Below are positions 1 through 5,596 of a stretch of DNA of 14,255 bases, in pieces. Position 1 is the first letter of the stretch; each line of letters starts with the position of its first letter. Source of the DNA: Bacteroidales bacterium (lineage in GTDB: Bacteria; Bacteroidota; Bacteroidia; Bacteroidales; UBA932); NCBI GenBank assembly GCA_017478685.1, contig JAFVDC010000135.1, positions 1 through 14,255 on the forward strand. Direction: 5' to 3'. A program made the translations under genes and the position numbers. The notes under the pieces are model-generated. The model was not told the DNA's origin and did not search any database. It worked only from the letters and a program-made list of their open reading frames with translations.

Positions 1-482
1 ACCTCGTTTTCAAACTTGGCACGGTTGGCCATCAGTTCATCCGAGGTGTAGTTGTTGGCGCAAGTGCGGTAAGCCTCGAATATACAAGTGTTTATGTAGC
101 CCATCTCCAGTTCCCGCACGGGTTTGCGGTACTTCACGAAGATATCCACGGCCTTGGACTCGTCTATCTGATAGGCCAGGGTGGGGGTCATGGAGAAAAT
201 GGCGGCATCCTTGGGGTTCACAGTGAACGGTTCATAGGTGACGCGCTGAATGTAAGTGGGATACTCGAAGATGCTTTCCGTGATGGGGTTGTACCACACC
301 CAGCCGCGGCAGGTGCCCTCCACGCCGCCTTTGAGGGCTGCATTGGAGCTCCATTTCTTGAACTTGATGCCAACTGAGGCCGAATCAATGGTGGTGCAGC
401 AGGATGCCATGACACCAATCACGACAACCGTCACCGCCAGTGCAATCCATGAGGATTTTGCAAGAACACCGGTTTTTTTCAT
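1..482 (-). CDS. Band 7/SPFH-domain (prohibitin-like) lipoprotein, 5' part only
   Basis: The gene runs off the left edge, so only about the first 160 residues are visible. The start is the ATG at 482, giving MKKTGVLAKSSW followed by a hydrophobic stretch and MASCC, which looks like a lipoprotein signal with the cysteine near residue 28. The following TIDSASVGIKFKKW, the RGWVWYNP segment and the IDESKAVDIFVKY segment fit the N-terminal half of a Band 7/SPFH domain, a family that forms membrane-associated oligomeric scaffolds. It lies 6 bp downstream of the EF-hand protein gene (489-944), so the two are probably co-transcribed and may act together at the envelope. The family call is by recognition of sequence style; the diagnostic C-terminal coiled coil is outside the window. 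Confidence 0.72.
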   Translation of the reverse strand, partial: MKKTGVLAKSSWIALAVTVVVIGVMASCCTTIDSASVGIKFKKWSSNAALKGGVEGTCRGWVWYNPITESIFEYPTYIQRVTYEPFTVNPKDAAIFSMTPTLAYQIDESKAVDIFVKYRKPVRELEMGYINTCIFEAYRTCANNYTSDELMANRAKFENE

Positions 483-488
483 TGCATT

Positions 489-944
489 TTATTTTTTCTT
501 GCCAAACAAACCGCCAAGGATACTGGCTGCAGCACCAAGAAGGCCGCTGCCTGCGCCGCCCTTGAGGGAAAGGAGGATATCGTTGATGTCAACATCACCG
601 TCACCGTCCTGGTCCTTGATGAAACCGGACACTTTGCCGATGATTCCGGGAATGAGGGCTGTAAGTGCAGGAGCAAGGGAGCCAAGATTGAGTTTGCTCA
701 CGATGTTCTTGTTGAAAAGGTCTCCGGCAAGGGCGGTGATATCGCTCTTTGCAGCATCTGTCTTTCCGGTGAGGAGGTTCTTGATTTCGTCAAGACCGCC
801 GGCCTTTGAGGCTGTCTGGGTAAGTGAGCCGAAGATTGAATCTGAAAGCCCGCCCAAGACCTGGTCCTTGATGTTTGCAGGGATTTCCACCTTTCCGGCC
901 GAAGCGCTGACGGCCTTCTGAATGAAGTCATTGATGTTTACCAT
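489..944 (-). CDS. small hypothetical protein with a single EF-hand-like calcium loop
   Basis: This 151-residue protein has no evident signal peptide. Residues 111-122 (DQDGDGDVDIND) match an EF-hand loop: acidic residues at loop positions 1, 3, 5, 9 and 12 and glycine at position 6. The same loop type occurs in dockerins, but only one copy is present and no dockerin pair is seen. Before it, residues 20-105 are predicted mostly helical with repeated leucines and glycines. After it comes a glycine-rich hydrophobic tail, about residues 128-148, ending in KKK, which could insert in or associate with a membrane. The stop is 6 bp before the start of the Band 7 gene, so the two form an operon. Calcium binding is inferred from the motif; the cellular role is unknown. 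Confidence 0.75.
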   Translation of the reverse strand: MVNINDFIQKAVSASAGKVEIPANIKDQVLGGLSDSIFGSLTQTASKAGGLDEIKNLLTGKTDAAKSDITALAGDLFNKNIVSKLNLGSLAPALTALIPGIIGKVSGFIKDQDGDGDVDINDILLSLKGGAGSGLLGAAASILGGLFGKKK

Positions 945-1002
945 AAGTCAGAGTATTTTATGCCAATAAAGTTAATCCAATTATCACAAAAATCCAAGTA
1001 TT

Positions 1003-1019
1003 AAACGCGTATAGCGTTT
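1003..1019. other. short perfect inverted repeat AAACGC/GCGTTT
   Basis: A 6-bp perfect inverted repeat (1003-1008 and 1014-1019, 5-base loop GTATA) lies about 60 bp upstream of the EF-hand gene, in the gap between it and murB. It could be an operator for the downstream pair or a minor hairpin. No clean TAnnTTTG element is seen beside it; TAACTTTA on the minus strand at 967-974 is one base off the consensus. Confidence 0.3.
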
Positions 1020-1036
1020 TTACAAAGCATGTGTGG

Positions 1037-1142
1037 CGTGGAGGTAATCCCTTGAAGCACAGCGCGTTACATAAAAGAGGGTGCCAAAAAACAGACACCC
1101 TCTTTTGAGCAACTATCACAAAATCAATGGTTTACCTCCACG
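1037..1142. repeat. 11-bp inverted repeat enclosing the murB terminator
   Basis: CGTGGAGGTAA at 1037-1047 is the exact reverse complement of TTACCTCCACG at 1132-1142. The arms are 84 bp apart and enclose the terminator hairpin at 1073-1106, so the RNA or DNA could form a nested stem. The right arm starts 5 bp beyond the murB stop codon. No target-site duplication is obvious outside the arms. Confidence 0.6.
1073..1106 (-). terminator. rho-independent terminator after murB
   Basis: AAAAGAGGGTG (1073-1083) pairs perfectly with CACCCTCTTTT (1096-1106), an 11-bp stem with a 12-base loop. On the minus strand the stem ends in a short U tract (TTTTAT). Its position 42 bp after the murB stop fits termination of the aspS-murB transcript. 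The A-rich left arm means it could also work, less well, on the plus strand. Confidence 0.8.
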
Positions 1143-1147
1143 GGTGA

Positions 1148-2509
1148 TTATACGTGTTCCACCTCCGGATGGAGGGTGATGCCGTATTTTGACTCGATGG
1201 CCTGGATTACTTCGGTTTCCAGGCCGATTATTTCTTCCGGGGAGGCCTCTCCGCTGGCGTTGACTATGACCAGCGGCTGGTTCATATACACCTGCGCGCC
1301 GCCAAGGCGTTTGCCCTTGAAGCCGCACTGCTCTATCATCCATGCAGCAGGGACCTTGACCTGGTCTCCCACCTCAAAATGAGGGACGGTGTAGTCCGGG
1401 CCGTTTTCGGCCTTGGCCATGGCCACAATGCGCTCAAAGTGCTCTTTTGATATCACCGGATTGCAGAAGAAACTTCCGGCCGAACCTGTAACTGCAGGGT
1501 CCGGCAACTTTGCATTGCGGATGTCGATGATAGTCTGACGGATTAACTCAGGGGTGAGCGATTCCACCTCCTTGGACCAGGTCCACCCACTCTCTGGACG
1601 AGGTGTCTTTTTATCCCCTGGACCAGGTCCACCCACTATGGCTTCTGGTGCGTTCTGGGGCACACTGCCTGGACCAGGTCCACCACCTGAAATTGCACCT
1701 AGTCCACATTTACCGTGGACCAGGTCCAGACCCTTTAGGTCAAGGGCTTTCCTCAGCCCGCCGTAATCCAGGCGGGGCTGGGGTTCACGGCTTAGGCGGT
1801 AAGTGACGGCGGTGATGATGAACCGGCCTTTCCACTCCGTTTTGAACTTTGAGGTGCGGTAACCGTAGGCGCAGGTGGCGGGGTCTATGTGCACAAAACG
1901 GCCTTCCAGGCGGTCCCAGGCACGGATATCCACTATGATGTCCTTGGCTTCAACGCCATAGGCGCCGATGTTTTGAACCGCACTAGCACCACATTCCCCT
2001 GGGATGAGGGACAGGTTCTCCGGACCCCAGAGGCCTTCTGCGGCAGCCCAGGCGCAGAAATCGTCAAAGACCGTTCCGGCCGATATGCTAACCAAGACAT
2101 CTGCACCATCGGTGGACCAGGTCCACCCACTTTTTGGACCAGGTGTGATTTTATCCCCTGGACCTGGTCCACCTACTGTGGCTTCTGGAGTGTTCTGGGG
2201 CACACTGCCTGGACCAGGTCCACCATCTAAAAGTGCACCTCGTCCAGATGTGTCCTGGACCTGGTCCACAGGCGTAGTACCTTCCTGGCCAAGCGTGGCA
2301 GAAACCCCGTAGTGCAGCACCGTGCCGGGGAAATCCTTGGTGAATAGGAGGTTGGAGCCGCCGCCCATGACCATTACGGGCTGGGGCAGGGCGCTGAAGT
2401 CCAGGGCCGGGAGTTCTTCTTCGGCCTCAATCTCAACGTACAGCGCGCACCTTACCTTCATGCGGAAGGTGTTTCGGCCGGAAAGGTCATAGTTGGCTAG
2501 CGTTTTCAT
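1148..2509 (-). CDS. murB: UDP-N-acetylenolpyruvoylglucosamine reductase (MurB) with two in-frame repeat-encoded insertions
   Basis: MurB is the cytoplasmic FAD enzyme that reduces UDP-GlcNAc-enolpyruvate to UDP-MurNAc in peptidoglycan synthesis. Family marks are present: GGGSNLL (residues 49-55, FAD binding), SLIPGECGASAVQNIGAYG (167-185), YRTSKFK with the expected Arg 218, AGSFF with the catalytic Ser 346, and HPEVE with the expected Glu 449. The start at 2509 (MKTLANYDLSGRNTF) is chosen because MurB homologues begin this way and AGAAGG precedes it; an in-frame ATG at 2575 would add 22 unrelated residues. The protein is 453 residues. Residues 81-132 and 261-312 are encoded by repeat elements B and A and are rich in GGPGPG and WTWS. 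Removing both leaves about 349 residues, a normal size, with all motifs intact. Both insertions fall in expected loops, one before the DGADVLVSISAGT strand and one before the TPELIRQTIIDIR helix. It is downstream of aspS in the same operon. Confidence 0.95.
   Translation of the reverse strand: MKTLANYDLSGRNTFRMKVRCALYVEIEAEEELPALDFSALPQPVMVMGGGSNLLFTKDFPGTVLHYGVSATLGQEGTTPVDQVQDTSGRGALLDGGPGPGSVPQNTPEATVGGPGPGDKITPGPKSGWTWSTDGADVLVSISAGTVFDDFCAWAAAEGLWGPENLSLIPGECGASAVQNIGAYGVEAKDIIVDIRAWDRLEGRFVHIDPATCAYGYRTSKFKTEWKGRFIITAVTYRLSREPQPRLDYGGLRKALDLKGLDLVHGKCGLGAISGGGPGPGSVPQNAPEAIVGGPGPGDKKTPRPESGWTWSKEVESLTPELIRQTIIDIRNAKLPDPAVTGSAGSFFCNPVISKEHFERIVAMAKAENGPDYTVPHFEVGDQVKVPAAWMIEQCGFKGKRLGGAQVYMNQPLVIVNASGEASPEEIIGLETEVIQAIESKYGITLHPEVEHV
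1573..1728. repeat. palindromic repeat element, copy A (156 bp, inside murB)
   Basis: Four 13-bp palindromes TGGACCWGGTCCA lie at 1573-1585, 1619-1631, 1670-1682 and 1716-1728. Two degenerate relatives are placed between them: TGGACGAGGTG at 1595-1605 and its near reverse complement CACCTAGTCCA at 1696-1706. Offsets from the left end are 0, 22, 46, 97, 123 and 143, so all motifs sit in exact mirror positions about the centre. The conserved core GGGGCACACT begins at offset 84. The length is a multiple of three and the element is open in the murB frame. By hand alignment it matches copy B at about 135 of 156 positions with no gap. No target-site duplication was found. Confidence 0.93.
2113..2268. 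repeat. palindromic repeat element, copy B (156 bp, inside murB)
   Basis: This copy has the same architecture as copy A: palindromes at 2113-2125, 2159-2171, 2210-2222 and 2256-2268, degenerate motifs at 2135-2145 (TGGACCAGGTG) and 2236-2246 (CACCTCGTCCA), and the core at offset 84. It has the same orientation and reading-frame phase as copy A, so both add the peptide GGPGPGSVPQN to MurB. Palindrome centres vary between A and T, as if that base is free but the rest is constrained. Differences from A are concentrated in the spacers, especially the last one (2247-2255). Confidence 0.93.
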
Positions 2510-2584
2510 TAACCTTCTGACAATTAGATTATTATACATTTTACTCCCGGCAAGGAAGCCAGGAGTAAAATTCATAAATGACTG

Positions 2585-4360
2585 TTACTGAGCGTTTTGA
2601 GGCAAACGCACATCTATCTGGAGTTCGTCCAGCTGCTCCTGGTCTATGGCCGAAGGAGAATCTATCATGACATCGCGGCCCTGGTTGTTCTTGGGGAAGG
2701 CGATGTAGTCCCTGATGGTGTCCTGACCGCCCATGAGCGCGCACACGCGGTCGAAGCCGAACGCGAGGCCCCCGTGAGGCGGGGCGCCGAACTTGAAGGC
2801 GTTGATGATGAAGCCGAACTTGTATTCGGCCTCCTCGGGGCCGATGCCAAGGACCTCGAACATGCGTTTCTGCATATCCGCATTGTGGATACGGATGGAG
2901 CCGCCGCCGAGCTCGTTGCCGTTGAGAACGAAGTCGTAGGCGTTGGCGCAAACGCGCTCAAGATCCTCCTTGGCGTTGCTGTAGAACCATTTTTCATGCT
3001 CCGGCTTAGGGGCGGTGAAGGGATGGTGCATGGCGTAGAAGCGCTGGGTTTCGTCGTCCCATTCAAGAAGCGGGAAGTCCACAATCCAAAGGGGTGCGAA
3101 TTCCTTGGGGTTGCGAAGGCCAAGCCTGCCTCCCATCTCAAGGCGCAGCACGCCCAGCATGGTCTGGGTCTTGCGCTTGGCGCCGCTCATGACAAGGATA
3201 AGGTCTCCGGGAACTGCCTCCGCGGCCTTCGCAATGGCGGCGAGGTCTTCGGCACCGTAGAATTTGTCAATGGAGCTCTTGAAGGAGCCATCGGCATTAA
3301 CCTTTATGTAAATGAGGCCTTTGGCACCCACCTGAGGGCGTTTTACCCACTCCGTGAGCTCATCTATCTGCTTGCGGGTGTATTCGGCCGCAGCGGGAAC
3401 AGAGATGGCGCCGATGTATGCGGCATCGTCAAGAACGCTGAAGCCCTTGCCCCTTGCGGCAGCGGTGATTTCATGGATTTTCATGCCGAAGCGGACATCC
3501 GGTTTGTCGGAGCCGTAGCCATCCATGGCGTCGTACCAGCTCATTCGGGGCATGGGGTTGGGGATGTCAACGTTAAGGACATTCTTAAAGATGGTCCTCA
3601 TCATGCCCTCGAACATATTGAGGACGTCTTCCTGCTCAACGAAGGACATTTCGCAGTCTATCTGGGTGAATTCCGGCTGGCGGTCTGCGCGAAGGTCTTC
3701 GTCGCGGAAGCAGCGGACAATCTGGAAGTAGCGGTCGTAGCCGGCCACCATGAGGAGCTGCTTGAAGGTCTGGGGGCTCTGCGGCAGGGCGTAGAACTGG
3801 CCGGGATTCATGCGGGAAGGGACCACAAAGTCGCGGGCGCCTTCCGGGGTGGACTTGATGAGATAAGGGGTTTCGATTTCCATGAAGCCCTTGGAATCAA
3901 GGTAGTTGCGAACCTCGTGGGCCACTTTGTGCCGAAGCGCCAGGGCGCGCTGGAGCGGGCCACGACGAAGGTCCAGGTAGCGGTATTTCATGCGGAGGTC
4001 TTCGCCGCCGTCACTTTCTTCCTCTATGGTGAAGGGCGGGGTGACGCTCTTGTTGAGGATATTTATGCTCTCAAGCTTGATCTCGATGTCTCCGGTGGGC
4101 ATCTTGGCGTTTTTGGCCTGGCGCTCAACCACTTCACCGGTTGCCTGGATAACGAATTCACGGCCGAGGGACGTGGCTGTTTCCACAAGCTGCGCGGGGG
4201 CATCGGCCTCAACTACAAGCTGGGTGATGCCATAGCGGTCACGGAGGTCAATGAAGGTCATGCCGCCAAGCTTGCGGGCTTTCTGGACCCATCCGGCGAG
4301 GGTTACCTTCTGCCCTTTGTTTTCTATGCGGAGTTCACCGCACGTGTGTGTTCTGTACAT
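2585..4360 (-). CDS. aspS: aspartyl-tRNA synthetase
   Basis: This enzyme is the class II synthetase that charges tRNA-Asp in the cytoplasm. The 591-residue length is normal for the bacterial type. The N-terminal OB-fold anticodon-binding domain covers about residues 1-105 ([21 protein letters not shown]). The catalytic core includes [20 protein letters not shown] (159-177), class II motif 2 [18 protein letters not shown] (218-235), the HHPFT segment, and motif 3 [13 protein letters not shown] near the C-terminus. The middle region, about 290-420, corresponds to the GAD insertion domain of bacterial AspRS. It is the first gene of the aspS-murB operon; a TAnnTTTG element at 4388-4395 supplies a promoter with a leader of about 25 nt. 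A long open frame runs antisense to it, explained by codon bias. Confidence 0.98.
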   Translation of the reverse strand: MYRTHTCGELRIENKGQKVTLAGWVQKARKLGGMTFIDLRDRYGITQLVVEADAPAQLVETATSLGREFVIQATGEVVERQAKNAKMPTGDIEIKLESINILNKSVTPPFTIEEESDGGEDLRMKYRYLDLRRGPLQRALALRHKVAHEVRNYLDSKGFMEIETPYLIKSTPEGARDFVVPSRMNPGQFYALPQSPQTFKQLLMVAGYDRYFQIVRCFRDEDLRADRQPEFTQIDCEMSFVEQEDVLNMFEGMMRTIFKNVLNVDIPNPMPRMSWYDAMDGYGSDKPDVRFGMKIHEITAAARGKGFSVLDDAAYIGAISVPAAAEYTRKQIDELTEWVKRPQVGAKGLIYIKVNADGSFKSSIDKFYGAEDLAAIAKAAEAVPGDLILVMSGAKRKTQTMLGVLRLEMGGRLGLRNPKEFAPLWIVDFPLLEWDDETQRFYAMHHPFTAPKPEHEKWFYSNAKEDLERVCANAYDFVLNGNELGGGSIRIHNADMQKRMFEVLGIGPEEAEYKFGFIINAFKFGAPPHGGLAFGFDRVCALMGGQDTIRDYIAFPKNNQGRDVMIDSPSAIDQEQLDELQIDVRLPQNAQ

Positions 4361-4387
4361 ATTTTGAGTTTAGAATATTCCAAGACG

Positions 4388-4395
4388 CAAATTTA
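4388..4395 (-). promoter_or_regulatory. Bacteroidota -7 promoter element of aspS
   Basis: The minus strand reads TAAATTTG, a perfect TAnnTTTG -7 element, 28 bp before the aspS ATG. A clear TTTG at -33 was not seen. It lies back to back with the plus-strand element at 4409-4416, so the two divergent genes share one short promoter region. Confidence 0.65.
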
Positions 4396-4408
4396 GCAAA
4401 AAAATACG

Positions 4409-4416
4409 TATCTTTG
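4409..4416 (+). promoter_or_regulatory. Bacteroidota -7 promoter element of the small membrane gene
   Basis: TATCTTTG matches the TAnnTTTG -7 consensus and lies 14 bp before the ATG at 4431, implying a very short leader. No convincing -33 TTTG is present. Confidence 0.65.
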
Positions 4417-4430
4417 GAAAACTTTTAACT

Positions 4431-4754
4431 ATGGCATGTTTTGTAGCACCCCTTGTTCAGGCAATCGCAACCACAGCATATCGTAAAATAAGCAAGAAGC
4501 CCGTTCCGGCTTCCCTGAAAACCCTGGAAACCATGCTCTGGGGCGGTTCTGTGATGCTTATCGTAGACCACGTAATCAACGGAGAACTCACTTGGCAGTT
4601 CCCCTTCTTCACAGCGTTGTCGGAGACCGGCGGCGCTGCACCGATGTGGCGTGAAATCCTCACCGTAGGCGTGCCTATGTGCCTTGTAATAACGGCCATA
4701 TGGGCAGTTTGGGCGCTTCTTGCCCGCCGCAGGGCTGTAGCTTCACAAAACTAA
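4431..4754 (+). CDS. small conserved-looking inner-membrane protein
   Basis: The protein has 107 residues. It starts MACFVAPLVQAIATTAYRK, a weakly amphipathic N-terminus, and then has two likely membrane spans, about residues 36-48 (LWGGSVMLIVDHVI) and 78-100 (LTVGVPMCLVITAIWAVWALL), ending in a basic RRR segment. No catalytic motif is seen and I cannot name the family. The gene is divergent from aspS with its own -7 element at 4409-4416. Its stop codon overlaps, tail to tail, the stop of the reverse-strand remnant at 4751-4825, which suggests that the original neighbour was a convergent gene. Confidence 0.8.
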   Translation: MACFVAPLVQAIATTAYRKISKKPVPASLKTLETMLWGGSVMLIVDHVINGELTWQFPFFTALSETGGAAPMWREILTVGVPMCLVITAIWAVWALLARRRAVASQN

Positions 4755-4825
4755 AACAATTTGTCATAATCCTCCTTACCCGTATCGCTGCGGTGCGGGT
4801 CGTCGTAGGCAAAGGATATTAAGAA
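4751..4825 (-). pseudogene. possible 3' remnant of a truncated gene
   Basis: The minus strand encodes 24 codons ending AYDDPHRSDTGKEDYDKLF and a TAG at 4751-4753, with an in-frame TGA just upstream (4826-4828). The stretch is polar, charged and uses codons like the neighbouring genes, as expected for a genuine C-terminus. It stops 24 bp before repeat element C. It may be what remains of a convergent gene after an insertion or deletion. I do not recognise the family, and a 24-codon open stretch can occur by chance. Confidence 0.35.
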
Positions 4826-4849
4826 TCAGGTGCAAATACATGTGCCTGG

Positions 4850-5027
4850 TGGACCTGGTCCAGCCCATAATTGGACGAGGTGGCATTTCACTCTCTGGAC
4901 CTGGTCCAGCCACTATGCACTACAAATATCTCAGGGGCACACTCGTTGGACCTGGTCCACATCATTTTTTCCCACCTAGTCCAATAGTTAGCGACACCTC
5001 GTCTAAAAAGGTACTGGACCTGGTCCA
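4850..5027. repeat. palindromic repeat element, copy C (178 bp, intergenic)
   Basis: Palindromes TGGACCTGGTCCA occur at 4850-4862, 4896-4908, 4947-4959 and 5015-5027. Degenerate motifs are at 4872-4882 (TGGACGAGGTG), 4973-4983 (CACCTAGTCCA) and 4995-5005 (CACCTCGTCTA). Offsets 0, 22, 46, 97 and 123 equal those of copies A and B, and the core GGGGCACACT is again at offset 84. One extra 22-bp unit carrying a second right-hand degenerate motif makes it longer and breaks the exact dyad. Spacers are much diverged from A and B, so motif positions are conserved better than sequence. All four palindromes here have T at the centre. Confidence 0.9.
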
Positions 5028-5055
5028 CCATGCTCCGCTTAGCCGAATCAGATTT

Positions 5056-5204
5056 TTCCGAAAGTTAAACGACACGGAGTGGCCTCAGAGTGGCCTGGAG
5101 ATGGGGGTGGTGTCTTTCACCCCTGTTCCGTGAAGGTGGGTAAACTGCACCATACAGCCCCAAAAGTACTTCTAAGAGGGGTGGGTGCGGTTTAAGTTTC
5201 GGAA
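5056..5204. repeat. 149-bp inverted-repeat structure, possible small mobile element or structured RNA
   Basis: TTCCGAAAGTTAAAC at 5056-5070 and GTTTAAGTTTCGGAA at 5190-5204 are inverted repeats matching at 14 of 15 positions. Inside are CACGGA (5073-5078) with TCCGTG (5127-5132), and a hairpin GGGGTG (5104-5109)/CACCCC (5118-5123). The 9-mer GAGTGGCCT is repeated at 5077-5085 and 5088-5096. No open frame explains it. The nested complementarity suggests either a MITE-like element or an RNA fold; nothing shows which. Confidence 0.5.
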
Positions 5205-5596
5205 GGGACCTGCAGGGACGGCGTTAAACACACAGTTTTGCAGCTGATCCCTTTGTTTCCAGTGATTACGCACCTTATCCCAAATGATAACAGGATTACC
5301 TGAATAGAAAATGAAAACATTTTCTTATCTTTGTATTGTCGGGAAACCGGCAGACATATTTAGAAAGTGTATGCTTTCGTCTTTGGATAGAAATCTGGAC
5401 AATTTCTTTGCATCAAAGATGACGCAATACAATCTTCACCTGGTTATGCACACTGCGCTCGGCAGTGTTTCCATTCGGGTGTGGGGTATTGTTTATTTGA
5501 TGCAGGGTCCGTCCAGAACCTCTATCCAGATAAGCGGGATACTCCACACTTTTTATATGTAATGGATAGAGAATTAATAACCAAACTGCTTTTATT
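5205..5596. other. gene-poor stretch before the outer-membrane gene
   Basis: No convincing gene is seen here. The stretch holds the -7 element at 5326-5333, a 7-bp stem ACACTGC/GCAGTGT at 5450-5468 and a possible 63-codon frame from 5371 with no recognisable family. If the promoter at 5326 drives the gene at 5597, the leader is about 250 nt, long enough to carry regulation. Confidence 0.5.
5326..5333 (+). promoter_or_regulatory. candidate Bacteroidota -7 promoter element
   Basis: TATCTTTG matches TAnnTTTG and lies about 264 bp upstream of the outer-membrane barrel gene. No closer match to the consensus was found before that gene. A -33 TTTG is not evident. Confidence 0.45.

Noticed and set aside
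261..278. Four-cysteine cluster search outside pheS, and tRNA or rRNA genes anywhere
   Set aside because: No cloverleaf, no rRNA-like segment and no known riboswitch core were seen on either strand.
256..921. 221-codon plus-strand frame over the Band 7 and EF-hand genes
   Set aside because: It is antisense to two better-supported genes; its sequence is proline/serine rich without motifs.
1573..2268. CRISPR-like array of short repeats
   Set aside because: The repeated unit is only 13 bp and palindromic, spacers are shared between copies rather than unique, and no cas genes are present.
2510..2575. 22-residue N-terminal extension of MurB from the ATG at 2575
   Set aside because: MurB homologues start at the MKTLANYDL position; the extension shows no similarity and lacks a good ribosome-binding site.
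2597..4396. 599-codon open frame antisense to aspS
   Set aside because: It mirrors the aspS coding sequence; strong codon bias leaves the opposite strand open. The translation shows no domain and aspS is certain.
5371..5562. 63-codon open frame after the 5326 promoter
   Set aside because: No Shine-Dalgarno, no family resemblance, and unremarkable composition. A stem-loop lies within it. It could be a leader peptide, but nothing supports that.
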